From: a virus
IMG/VR virus record: IMGVR_UViG_3300025849_000066
Coordinates: 1-46,363 of that record
Reading direction: 5' to 3' (one strand)
Length of the DNA stretch: 46,363 bases
Shown here: piece after piece, positions 6,266-13,068 of the stretch
How the letters are laid out: each line of letters opens with the position of its first letter
Position numbering within the stretch: position 1 is the first letter of the stretch
Program-made: the position numbers and the translations under genes
Notes under the pieces: generated by a model
Databases searched by the model: none
Told to the model about the DNA's origin: nothing
What the model saw: the letters and a program-made list of their open reading frames with translations, nothing else

Positions 6266-7682
6266 TGGACTCAATCCCGTTAGCTGCGCACCAGTCCTCA
6301 ATGAATCCGCAGGCAATATCTACCGCTTCTTCAATAGGAAGGGCATTGTTTGTAGGGTCACCACCATATTTTTTGATTTCCAACAGCTGTTGGTGAATCT
6401 TAGATGTGTTAACCCTGCTCATATGGTGGAAGTCTTTGCTCCACATGCCATCAACACCTCCGGTAGTTCCTGAAGATGCGTGAACATCTTCTGAATAAGG
6501 TTTACCTGCAAACTGGGGAGTGTGTTTGATGAAGTTTAACAAACACTTGTCAGATGCGTGACCGTTCTGGAAGAAGTTGTGGTCACCAGAAGTCAAACCA
6601 AACTTAATCTTCCCATCTTTATATTGCGAGCATTGGCTGCCAAAGATGAACGCCACATCTGGAACCAATCCAGCTTTAAGAAACTCATAATAAGCTTCTG
6701 CTCGGAAAGGTTTCTCCCACTCTTGGCGAGTAGCAAAGCACGCCCCTACCAAGATACGATTAGGGGCAGACGCATCGAGAACATATCCGTATTTCAGAAT
6801 AAATTCAGGATCTTTAGTGATGAATGCATCAGCGTATGGGCTGTGATTCACAAGATAGTTCACATATTCATACTGAGCTTCCTTGAATGGATGCCCTTTC
6901 ACCCAAGAAGTTTTAACTGTGCTGCTACCCAGCGTTATCACATATCCAATTTCGAAATCAGGTTGCTTTTGGATTTGGCGGTGACATGCTTGGTTACGGT
7001 ACAGCTCATTCTCTTTACCGTCTTTACTCACCTGCATGAATGTCACGTTATCCCTGGTGTGTGACGATTTCACTTTCTTAATCAGCGGCATTAACATTTC
7101 TAATACCGCCTCATGCTCAGGCGGCACAGGCTTTTTTGGTAAAGGAAGCTCCACAGCCCCTAAGCCCATACGTTCTGAACGAGGAATATGCCATTCAGGA
7201 GCTTCAGTTGGAAGGAGCCAGCTTGCACGGAAGTTGTTGATGTACGGCTCTCCAGTTTCAGGCTTAATAGTGTCACCTTTGTGACGTAACAATGTAATAC
7301 CAAATCCGGCTTTACCTTCACGAGTGCTGGTGTACAATTCATTAGAATTGAATGGGAACACCTTAGTATTCCAGCCCTCATTCACCATACGCGGCGTGAA
7401 TTTAGGAAATTCATCCGGGTCATTTGCATTGACGCGAATTGGAATCGGTGCTGATTTAGGGTCATAAACCCACGCATCTTTACGTTTATCAAAATTAGCA
7501 ATCTTGGTTTCAATTTCAGTTCCAAGAAGTTTAACCTTGAGGTCGGTTGCTGATTTATTAGTGACAAGAACGAAACGCCCACGGTCGGCGTTTGATGATA
7601 GCATTTTATTTTTTGCTGAGAACGCTACATAGATTTCACCAACAATGATGTTAGATGCTTTCAGTTTACGCAATAAAGTCAT
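6252..7682 (-). CDS. Unrecognised 476-aa protein of the ligase module
   Basis: I do not recognise a domain. Residues 1-100 look like beta strands (VGEIYVAF, GRFVLVTN). The centre has FGITLLRHKGD and conserved-looking Trp/Pro stretches. The C-terminal half has FGLTSGDHNFF, then His/Asp/Ser-rich segments (SEDVHASSGTTGG, DFHHMSRV) that could form an active site. There is no membrane segment. It is the largest unexplained gene of the amidoligase region and begins the string ending in the class I amidotransferase, so an enzymatic or scaffold role in the same process is a reasonable guess. An AATGCTATCAT motif lies inside its 5' end. Confidence 0.82.
   Translation of the reverse strand: MTLLRKLKASNIIVGEIYVAFSAKNKMLSSNADRGRFVLVTNKSATDLKVKLLGTEIETKIANFDKRKDAWVYDPKSAPIPIRVNANDPDEFPKFTPRMVNEGWNTKVFPFNSNELYTSTREGKAGFGITLLRHKGDTIKPETGEPYINNFRASWLLPTEAPEWHIPRSERMGLGAVELPLPKKPVPPEHEAVLEMLMPLIKKVKSSHTRDNVTFMQVSKDGKENELYRNQACHRQIQKQPDFEIGYVITLGSSTVKTSWVKGHPFKEAQYEYVNYLVNHSPYADAFITKDPEFILKYGYVLDASAPNRILVGACFATRQEWEKPFRAEAYYEFLKAGLVPDVAFIFGSQCSQYKDGKIKFGLTSGDHNFFQNGHASDKCLLNFIKHTPQFAGKPYSEDVHASSGTTGGVDGMWSKDFHHMSRVNTSKIHQQLLEIKKYGGDPTNNALPIEEAVDIACGFIEDWCAANGIESNVQV
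7595..7605 (-). promoter_or_regulatory. AATGCTATCAT motif, copy 2
   Basis: Second copy of the 11-mer, here inside codons for KMLSSN near residue 28 of the 476-aa protein. Met28 could be an internal start, or this may be an internal promoter for the downstream leftward genes. I see no -35 element and no strong ribosome site. Confidence 0.25.
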
Positions 7683-7707
7683 TTTACTTCTCCGATATTA
7701 AAAAGGT

Positions 7708-7908
7708 TTATAACACCATGATTGTATCATTTTTGTAATCAGGATTATTCTTGCTTACTTCACGAACCTTTCCGTCATCACATACAACTTCGTATGCTGT
7801 GGAAACGCCTTCTTTCTTAACGCGTTTAACACTACCAGTCCCAACGAATGTAATACTTCCAACCGCGTTAGTGATTGAAACTGATACAGAATCTTTTTCA
7901 CGAATCAT
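7708..7908 (-). CDS. Small 66-aa beta-rich protein
   Basis: The product starts MIREKDSVSVSITNAVG and alternates Val/Thr/Ser with charged residues (YEVVCDDGKVREVSKNN), so it is probably a small beta-barrel like its neighbours, although it ends NDTIMVL and not LENE. The start ATG follows GGAGAATGAATAG, the coupling sequence normally associated with LENE. The 25-nt gap to the 476-aa gene contains a GGAG ribosome site. Confidence 0.72.
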   Translation of the reverse strand: MIREKDSVSVSITNAVGSITFVGTGSVKRVKKEGVSTAYEVVCDDGKVREVSKNNPDYKNDTIMVL

Positions 7909-8030
7909 CTATTCATTCTCCAGAATAGGACGATCTCCAGAATAGGACGATAAAACATGAGCGGTAACAATACCGACCACAGGAAAACACAGAATAATAG
8001 TTTCATCTTAGCATCCATAGTAAAAGGCAT
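7905..8030 (-). CDS. Small membrane peptide with a disrupted LENE end
   Basis: The product is 41 aa from ATG 8030 (TAGGG 10 nt upstream), or 37 aa from ATG 8018. The core MKLLFCVFLWSVLLPLMF is a single hydrophobic segment, so it is probably an inner-membrane peptide. The present frame ends LFWRMNR, overlapping the next ATG (ATGA). Removing one copy of the 17-bp tandem repeat at 7917-7950 would make this frame read FYRPILENE-stop, like the other small genes here. The ancestral protein therefore probably carried LENE. Confidence 0.55.
   Translation of the reverse strand: MPFTMDAKMKLLFCVFLWSVLLPLMFYRPILEIVLFWRMNR
7917..7950 (-). repeat. 17-bp perfect tandem duplication over the LENE/Shine-Dalgarno cassette
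   Basis: Two identical 17-bp units (7917-7933 and 7934-7950; minus strand TCGTCCTATTCTGGAGA) lie end to end. The unit length is not a multiple of three, so it shifts the frame of the membrane peptide gene. The GGAG serving the downstream start is preserved. No recent function beyond replication slippage needs to be assumed. Confidence 0.93.
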
Positions 8031-8042
8031 AATAATATTGCC

Positions 8043-9017
8043 CTACACCCGATCATTGCCAGACACCCAAGCATCGCCAGAAACCAAAGCATTGCCAGAC
8101 ACACTAGCATTGTCGGACACCCAAGCATCGCCATACACCCGAGCATCGCCATAAACCAAAGCATTTCCATACACCCGAGCATTTCCATACACCCGAGCAT
8201 TTCCATACACCCGAGCATTTCCATACACCAGAGCATCGCCAGACACCCGAGCATTTCCATACACCCGAGCATTGCCATACACCTCAGCATTGCCAGAAAC
8301 CAAAGCATCTCCGCACACCCAAGCACTGTCGTACACCTTAGCATTGCCAGAAACCCAAGCATTGCGAGACACCCAAGCATCGCCACCCACCTCAGCATTG
8401 CTGTACACCTTAGCATCGCCAGAAACCTTAGCATCGCCATACACCCGAGCATTGCCATACACCTCAGCATTGCCAGACACCCGAGCATTGCCGAACACCA
8501 GAGCATCGCCAGACACCCGAGCATTGTCGGACACCTCTGCATCACCATACACCAGAGCATCGCCAGACACCTCTGCATGGCCAGACACCCGAGCATTGCG
8601 AGCCACCTTAGCATTGCCAGACACCAAAGCATCGCCAGACACCTCTGCATTGCCAGACACCTTAGCATTGCCAGACACCCAAGCACTGTCGTACACCTTA
8701 GCATTGTCGGACACCTTAGCATTGCCGTACAACCGAGCATCGCCGTAAACCGAAGCATTGCCAGACACCTTAGAATTTCCAGACACCCGAGCATTGACAG
8801 ACACCCGAGCATTGCCAGACACCCGAGCATTGCGAGCCACCTTAGCATCGTCGTACACCCAAGCATCGCCGAACTGACTTAAGCAATCTTCTTTCTCTAT
8901 CCAACCACCTAGATCACCCGCTTTAACATCTGAAAATGAAGTCAGTGAACGAATGCGGTATAATGTTTTTCCATTAGCATCTGTAGTCAAATCAGAAACC
9001 AACTCATATTTTTTCAT
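8043..9017 (-). CDS. Hexapeptide-repeat beta-helix protein, longest of three paralogues (324 aa)
   Basis: Residues 1-50 form a conserved head (MKKYELVSDLT, YRIRSLTSFSDVKAGDLGGWIEKED). From about residue 50 to the end there are about 45 hexapeptides of the form G-N/D-A-x-V-S/Y, the pattern of a left-handed parallel beta-helix. Related head-plus-repeat proteins occur in many enterobacterial phages, usually named polymer-forming or hexapeptide-transferase-like without known activity. No catalytic insert is seen. The ribosome site is the GAGAGAGAGACGAC just before the ATG. The 18-bp repeat leaves other frames open, but those lack ribosome sites and give low-complexity products. Confidence 0.88.
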   Translation of the reverse strand: MKKYELVSDLTTDANGKTLYRIRSLTSFSDVKAGDLGGWIEKEDCLSQFGDAWVYDDAKVARNARVSGNARVSVNARVSGNSKVSGNASVYGDARLYGNAKVSDNAKVYDSAWVSGNAKVSGNAEVSGDALVSGNAKVARNARVSGHAEVSGDALVYGDAEVSDNARVSGDALVFGNARVSGNAEVYGNARVYGDAKVSGDAKVYSNAEVGGDAWVSRNAWVSGNAKVYDSAWVCGDALVSGNAEVYGNARVYGNARVSGDALVYGNARVYGNARVYGNARVYGNALVYGDARVYGDAWVSDNASVSGNALVSGDAWVSGNDRV

Positions 9018-9930
9018 TTTGTCGTCTCTCTCTCTTGTATCTCAGATCTAAGCATTGCCAGACACCTTAGCATCGCCATACACCTTAGCATTGTCGAACA
9101 CCTTAGAATATCCACCCACCCGAGCATTGCCGTACACCTTAGCATTGTCGGACACCCGAGCATCGCCGAACACCCAAGCATCGCCGTACACCGAGGCATC
9201 GCCGAACACCCAAGCATCGCCATACACCTCAGCATCGTCGTACACCCAAGCATTGCCAGACACCCAAGCATTGTCGTACACCCGAGCATTGTCGTACACC
9301 TTAGCATTGCCAGACACCGAAGCATTGCAAGACACCCGAGCATTGCCAAACACCCAAGCATCGCCAGACACCCGAGCATTGTCAGACACCCGAGCATTGC
9401 CAAACACCCAAGCATCGCCGTACACCTTAGCATTGCGAGACACCCGAGCATTGCCAGACAACGAAGCATTGTCGTACACCCAAGCATTGCCGAACTGACT
9501 TAAGCAATCCTCTTTCTCTATCCAACCACCCAGATCACCCGCTTTAACATCTGAAAATGAAGTCAGTGAACGAATGCGGTATAATGTTTTTCCGTCACAA
9601 TCTTTAGTCAAATCAGAAACCAATTCATATTTTTTCATTTTGTCGTCTCTCTCTCTTGTATCTCAGATCTAAGCATTGCCAGACACCTTAGCATCGCCAT
9701 ACACCTCAGCATCGTCGTACACCCAAGCATTGCCAGACACCTTAGCATTGTCGAACACCCAAGCATCGCCGTACACCCGAGCATTGCCAGACACACAAGC
9801 ATCGTCGTACACCAGAGCATTGTCGTACACCAGAGCATTGCCATACACCTTAGCATTGCCAGACACACAAGCATCACCGAACACACGAGCATTGCCAGAC
9901 ACACAAGCATTGTCGTACACCCAAGCGTCT
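8045..9930 (-). repeat. Arrays of 18-bp coding repeats in three paralogous genes
   Basis: The repeat parts of the three genes (about 45, 24 and 14 units) consist of 18-bp near-repeats encoding hexapeptides. The genes share near-identical upstream sequence, the first about 50 codons, and for the two shorter ones the last codons (AKVSGNA-stop). Unequal recombination or slippage is the obvious source of the length differences. Confidence 0.9.
9048..9638 (-). CDS. Hexapeptide-repeat beta-helix protein, second paralogue (196 aa)
   Basis: It has the same 50-residue head as the gene downstream, with small differences (TKDCDGKTLY), followed by about 24 hexapeptides. The end AKVSGNA-TAG and the following GAGAGAGAGACGAC ribosome site are shared with the third paralogue. 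The product should be a shorter helix of the same fold. A mixed oligomer of the three proteins is possible but nothing here shows it. Confidence 0.87.
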   Translation of the reverse strand: MKKYELVSDLTKDCDGKTLYRIRSLTSFSDVKAGDLGGWIEKEDCLSQFGNAWVYDNASLSGNARVSRNAKVYGDAWVFGNARVSDNARVSGDAWVFGNARVSCNASVSGNAKVYDNARVYDNAWVSGNAWVYDDAEVYGDAWVFGDASVYGDAWVFGDARVSDNAKVYGNARVGGYSKVFDNAKVYGDAKVSGNA

Positions 9931-10079
9931 CCGAACTGACTTAAACAATCCTCTTTCTCGATCCAACCACCTAGTTCACCCGCTTTAACATCTGAAAATG
10001 AAGTCAGTGAACGAATGCGGTATAATGTTTTTCCATTAGCCTCTTTAGTCAAATCAGAAACCAATTCATATTTTTTCAT
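9669..10079 (-). CDS. Hexapeptide-repeat beta-helix protein, shortest paralogue (136 aa)
   Basis: The same head domain is followed by about 14 hexapeptides, including several Cys-containing ones (GDACVS, DDACVS). It is first in the leftward order of the three. Its start overlaps the end of a 59-aa membrane protein gene, and its ribosome site is GAGAGACGAC. Confidence 0.87.
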   Translation of the reverse strand: MKKYELVSDLTKEANGKTLYRIRSLTSFSDVKAGELGGWIEKEDCLSQFGDAWVYDNACVSGNARVFGDACVSGNAKVYGNALVYDNALVYDDACVSGNARVYGDAWVFDNAKVSGNAWVYDDAEVYGDAKVSGNA

Positions 10080-10245
10080 TTTGTCGTCTCTCTATACCGT
10101 TATCTTCAACGGATGAAGCTAGGACAGACATTGCTGCCCAGTAGATTAAAAAGACAACCAAAGCGCATAACGGTTTGTAGTCGTAAATACCAGCTAATAC
10201 CAACCCGAACAGTATATAAAACACTAGCACTTTGATTGTCAACAT
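10066..10245 (-). CDS. Small two-span membrane protein (59 aa)
   Basis: The ORF starts MLTIKVLVFYILFGLVLAGI, continues DYKPLCALVVFLIYWAAMSV as a second hydrophobic segment, and ends IERRQNEKI. Two probable transmembrane helices and a charged C terminus suggest a small inner-membrane protein. The ATG lies 6 nt after the stop of the 74-aa gene, so it is probably coupled. Its last 14 nt overlap the start of the beta-helix gene. Not recognised by family. Confidence 0.6.
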   Translation of the reverse strand: MLTIKVLVFYILFGLVLAGIYDYKPLCALVVFLIYWAAMSVLASSVEDNGIERRQNEKI

Positions 10246-10251
10246 TTTTAT

Positions 10252-10476
10252 TTACCATTTCAAGAGTTTCTTGAGAGATTGATAATTTTCACGCGCTGTA
10301 CCAACCACGTTTGTAACAGTGGAACTCACATTGGGACGCATGATAACATTTCCTTGTGCGTCTAAAGCTGGCATTGGATCCATCACAGTTTTAACCGTGG
10401 TGTTAACTTGCTGACGCGGAGCGGCTGGAACAAAACCGGTAGCTTTACGCAGAGATTTAGCTTTCTTACCATTCAT
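10252..10476 (-). CDS. Conserved-looking basic phage protein, 74 aa
   Basis: It starts MNGKKAKSLRKATGFVPAAPRQQ, a basic N terminus, then a Pro/Val-rich centre and an ENYQSLKKLLKW end. Length and composition suggest a small nucleic-acid-binding or virion-associated protein, but I cannot name a family. A good AAGGAAA ribosome site lies upstream. It is separated from the gene before it by 200 bp of AT-rich sequence with a repeated element and a possible promoter, so it may head a transcript. Confidence 0.72.
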   Translation of the reverse strand: MNGKKAKSLRKATGFVPAAPRQQVNTTVKTVMDPMPALDAQGNVIMRPNVSSTVTNVVGTARENYQSLKKLLKW

Positions 10477-10543
10477 ATTTACATTTCCTTAGAAAATAAA
10501 TTGTGTTGTTTTACAACAACATGAAAAATAGTTTTTAAAAACA

Positions 10544-10572
10544 CCGATAAAATTTCAATTTTCGGAGTTATA
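10544..10572 (+). repeat. Dispersed intergenic element, copy 1 (partner at 19309-19337)
   Basis: This 29-bp element matches 19309-19337 at 25 of 29 positions, in the same orientation on the plus strand. It starts CCGATAAAA and ends GGAGTTATA. The middle is an imperfect inverted repeat (CCGA-AAAAT / ATTTT-CGG). An AT-rich tract follows in both cases. It lies between two leftward genes here and in front of the rightward scaffold gene at the other site. It may be a phage promoter or protein-binding site. Confidence 0.6.
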
Positions 10573-10610
10573 CACTATATAAGGGTATAGTTACTGGGGT
10601 ATATAATATA

Positions 10611-10639
10611 TATATATATATCCTGAACGAATTAATCAA
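10611..10639 (-). promoter_or_regulatory. Possible sigma70-like leftward promoter in AT-rich gap
   Basis: On the minus strand TTGATT is followed after 17 bp by TATATA within a long alternating AT run. It would serve the 10252-10476 gene and those beyond. Alternating AT tracts give chance matches, so confidence is low. Confidence 0.28.
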
Positions 10640-10676
10640 CGCAGTGAATGAATGTTAATAGATTCATTAAGAAGAT

Positions 10677-10916
10677 TCATAATCCCAGCTTCCTTAATTC
10701 ATCCCCTATCTGACGTTCAATGTTCTTATGACTACCGAAATGAACATCACTTGAGAAGTTAGCACTCTTAGGGAATTTCTCAGGAGCTTTATCCTGTTTA
10801 AAGGTTTTCTTCCCTTTCCCACGAGTGCGGTGATATTGACTGGACAATGCAGCTTCACCCTTCAAAGGCGTTAGCTCTTGACATCCCCAGTCATAAGACG
10901 GTTTACAGCGAGGCAC
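10677..10916 (-). CDS. Basic 79-aa protein of unknown function (GTG start)
   Basis: It starts from GTG with an extremely G-rich upstream sequence (the last codons of the gene before, GGGGGGAA) as ribosome site. The N terminus has Cys4 and Cys12 (CKPSYDWGC), then a Lys/Arg-rich middle (RTRGKGKKTFKQDK) and a helical end (IERQIGDELRKLGL). The charge suggests nucleic acid binding. It follows the 190-aa gene by 1 nt and is probably coupled to it. Confidence 0.68.
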   Translation of the reverse strand: MPRCKPSYDWGCQELTPLKGEAALSSQYHRTRGKGKKTFKQDKAPEKFPKSANFSSDVHFGSHKNIERQIGDELRKLGL

Positions 10917-10917
10917 C

Positions 10918-11490
10918 TTATTCCCCCCCTTTCTGGCTCAGGGATTCAACTAATTCCATTAGGTCATTGACAGATACACCACCAGAAATTACAGCCTGCA
11001 ATATATCAACACCTGTAACGCCTTCTGCTTCATCTTTCAGCGCCTTCTCTACCAGCTTGCTGATCTTTCCTGCATAGTTGGCTGGCTTTTGTTCAATAGA
11101 GACGTTATTTTCTGCCCACGTCCAAAGGTTGTTGTTTTCATTCTCAAGAAATGTATCAATCTTAGTGACAAACTTGTCCCACACTTTCGCTTTCTTTTTC
11201 TGGAATACGATTGTTTCACCAGCATCAATCTTAGCGCCATTATCGGTGAATGGAATGAATTCACGCATAAACAGGCCAGTTACTTTACGGTTTTGAGAAG
11301 TTAGGGTGAATTTACCGTCTTCACCTTTGCCGAGTAGAGTGTTAACAATGCGAACATCTTCTGTTTCGCATACAAACAGCAACACTTCTCTGGAAAGTTC
11401 ACCCAGTTCATGGCGGGTGATGTTTTCAGCGTAAGAGATTTTAGCCAGACGTTCTGACAGAGTTTCAAAAGTGATTTGTTTAATATTCAT
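10918..11490 (-). CDS. Unrecognised 190-aa protein, among the first leftward genes
   Basis: A helical N-terminal region (LSERLAKISYAENITRHELGELSREVLLFV) precedes a mixed centre with KFTLTSQNRKVTGLFMREF and a C-terminal helical bundle (ISKLVEKALKDEAEGVTGVDILQAV). There is no membrane segment or known motif. It is one of the first sizeable genes downstream of the divergent control region, a position where phages often keep host-takeover genes, but nothing in the sequence proves that. Its ATG has an AAGGAAT ribosome site. Confidence 0.78.
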   Translation of the reverse strand: MNIKQITFETLSERLAKISYAENITRHELGELSREVLLFVCETEDVRIVNTLLGKGEDGKFTLTSQNRKVTGLFMREFIPFTDNGAKIDAGETIVFQKKKAKVWDKFVTKIDTFLENENNNLWTWAENNVSIEQKPANYAGKISKLVEKALKDEAEGVTGVDILQAVISGGVSVNDLMELVESLSQKGGE

Positions 11491-11563
11491 GATAATTCCT
11501 TAAATAGTTAGGGTTAGTACATAATTAAGGGCACATTACATACCCTTTTTTATGTATTATCCT

Positions 11564-11701
11564 TCATTGAACGTGTACATTTTCAAGATACACTCTGTTT
11601 CTGTCAGTGTCAACTACATATTCCCAGCCTTGCTCATGCAGCTTTATCAAGACGTCAATACTTACAGTGAGCGGGTAAACAATCTGTTGCGATGATAGCA
11701 T
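11564..11701 (-). CDS. Possible 45-aa protein
   Basis: The ORF starts MLSSQQIVYPLTVSIDVLIK and ends YLENVHVQ. Its composition looks protein-like (regular hydrophobic spacing, WEYVV, NRVYLENV). The ribosome site is weak (an AAGG 15 nt upstream), and the start overlaps an AATGCTATCAT motif. It would be the first gene of the leftward unit. Not recognised. Confidence 0.45.
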   Translation of the reverse strand: MLSSQQIVYPLTVSIDVLIKLHEQGWEYVVDTDRNRVYLENVHVQ

Positions 11702-11702
11702 T
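11692..11702 (-). promoter_or_regulatory. AATGCTATCAT motif, copy 3
   Basis: It overlaps the first codons of the possible 45-aa gene. As an extended -10 element it would start a leftward transcript near 11685, ahead of the 190-aa gene. Confidence 0.3.
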
Positions 11703-11740
11703 TTTATATCTGTACCTTACGTTGTGTTGAACGAGCATCA

Positions 11741-11804
11741 TAAAACTTACTAGAGATAGTTAGGCAGTGTGTTGATTTACCACTGTTTCACCTAGTAAGT
11801 TTTA
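11741..11804. promoter_or_regulatory. 13-bp perfect inverted repeat with inner stem
   Basis: TAAAACTTACTAG (11741-11753) pairs with CTAGTAAGTTTTA (11792-11804). Within the loop CAGTG (11764-11768) pairs with CACTG (11781-11785). On the minus strand this folds upstream of the first leftward gene. No U-run follows, so a simple terminator is unlikely. It may be an operator, origin element or leader RNA hairpin. Confidence 0.7.
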
Positions 11805-12442
11805 GTTATTCGCTTTAGGTTTTCCCCAGTCTCTTCTACTTTTGGCATGAGTACGCTAGAAATAAGCACACCTTTCAAAGAGTAGGGGGATACGTTTCGT
11901 GTATCATTCGGTGCAAATAGGCAGGGCGCTACCCCTGTGAATCCTAAAGCATACAATCAATGAGCATCCTGCTCTGTCTCCACACGCTTAATATTTCTAA
12001 GTTTTGAATGTGTGGCATTCGACATAACAACTAGGCTGTAATTAGTAGGGGCCGGTCGTCAACCGTATCTTCCCGTTCCGCAGTCTACAAGCTACCTACT
12101 GTCTCGTGTCTCTCACCGCTCATCCCCATGCTTCTAACGTTTTCTTGTGTAGGCATCTAGCATATACACTTTACTTGTTAGTCCATCTAGGAACAGCGTG
12201 ATGTTTAACACTGCTTGCCCTGCTTCACCTATTTGTCTGTCTTTCTTTACGCACTACGTTTTACTACTTACGCATTAACATCTGCGTTTCAATTGTAAGC
12301 TGGTACTTGAGGATTCCCCTTCCCACTTACACCATTCAGCTACTTTGCTATTCAGCTTAACTTTCTGGCTTGGTTAACACCTTAACACTGTTTGATGATA
12401 CTTGTCAACTCATTTGTTGCTTGCCGTGTGGCTGAGACAACG

Positions 12443-12453
12443 ATGATAGCATT
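12443..12453 (-). promoter_or_regulatory. AATGCTATCAT motif, copy 4
   Basis: This copy lies deep in the non-coding region about 70 bp downstream of a sigma70-like leftward promoter. It shares ATGCTATCATCG with the copy at 11692. The codons after it run to a stop within 16 codons, so it is not a gene start of note. Confidence 0.3.
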
Positions 12454-12515
12454 TTGTGCGCTAGGGTTTTAACGTCTTTATCCATGACTATTACACTTGA
12501 TGCCTGACAATCAAC

Positions 12516-12544
12516 ACTCTACATGCATTGTGTTAAGGTGTCAA
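12516..12544 (-). promoter_or_regulatory. Sigma70-like leftward promoter
   Basis: On the minus strand a perfect TTGACA (12544-12539) is followed after 17 bp by TAGAGT (12521-12516, 4 of 6 to TATAAT). It points leftward into the early unit with no gene between. It is a good candidate for a host-polymerase promoter active on entry, since the phage has no RNA polymerase of its own visible here. Confidence 0.5.
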
Positions 12545-12999
12545 CCAGATTATTAAAGAGCGGTACTATTATCAGTCAGGCATAAACTAACCGTTAACTG
12601 ACTTACTCGCCCTAGTTGCTGGCTTGAAATGAATACTATACCCCTCAAACCTAGAATGCAATAGGTGAATGAAAATAAATTCAACCTTCTCGCACATTGT
12701 GCGTACACAGTAGCAACATGCCACTACCCGTGCCAGTTGCAGAAGGTCAAGTGATACGCATCTCGCTATGCTCGATGCAACGCAGAGAGCAAGCGTGAAC
12801 AGGTGTATAAGGAGGGGTATAGAGAGAGGGAGAGCAGGCAATGGATAAGTGATTGATATTCATAGGATACGGTGATGAAAGTATTGGCAGAGGGCAATGC
12901 ACCCCATCCCCCCCTCGCCGATAGGCATCTATAAGCCCATCCACATAGAAGGCCCCCACCTCTAGACGGCTAAACGGCTGGCCCTCCAGAATTCTAGAA

Positions 13000-13023
13000 G
13001 GCTGGCAGGCTAGGAGGCTATAA
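13000..13023 (+). repeat. Three GGCTNNNA 8-mers in a G/C-rich block
   Basis: GGCTGGCA, GGCTAGGA and GGCTATAA lie in tandem. Two more GGCT words occur just upstream (12967-12979), an imperfect palindrome CCAGAATTCTAG sits between, and GGGGGGCCACCCCC follows. This block is compositionally unlike the AT-rich genome. It may be a protein-binding or packaging site. Confidence 0.5.
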
Positions 13024-13038
13024 GGGGGGCCACCCCCA

Positions 13039-13068
13039 TTGTACATTGTATGCACAGCACCTTAAAAT
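13039..13068 (+). promoter_or_regulatory. Sigma70-like rightward promoter for the virion unit
   Basis: TTGTAC is followed after 18 bp by TAAAAT, about 75 bp before the tailspike ATG. It is the best rightward match in the gap. The late unit could instead use the phage sigma factor, whose target sequence is unknown. Confidence 0.4.

Noticed and set aside
8272-8748. Plus-strand repeat ORF (PETKASPHTQALSYT-like), also 9055-9498 and 9676-9939
   Set aside because: Antisense shadows of the same repeats, with no ribosome site or promoter.
8003-8866. Long minus-strand ORF rich in MLGCLAMLRC repeats (287 aa), and similar ones at 9014-9487 and 9635-9910
   Set aside because: They are alternative frames of the 18-bp hexapeptide repeats, kept open because the repeat lacks stops in several frames; no ribosome site and implausible Met/Cys/Leu composition.
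8045-9930. Possible CRISPR array from regular short repeats
   Set aside because: Units are 18 bp without unique spacers and encode an in-frame hexapeptide repeat.
11700-12440. tRNA or tmRNA genes in the non-coding region
   Set aside because: I looked for acceptor and T-loop patterns on both strands and found no cloverleaf with GTTCRANNC; only isolated hairpins such as CAGGG-GTAGCG-CCCTG.
12747-13055. Minus-strand ORF of 102 aa, and 84 aa at 12587-12841
   Set aside because: No Shine-Dalgarno, Pro/Cys/Ser-rich odd composition, mutual overlap, and they lie across promoter-like and repeat sequences.
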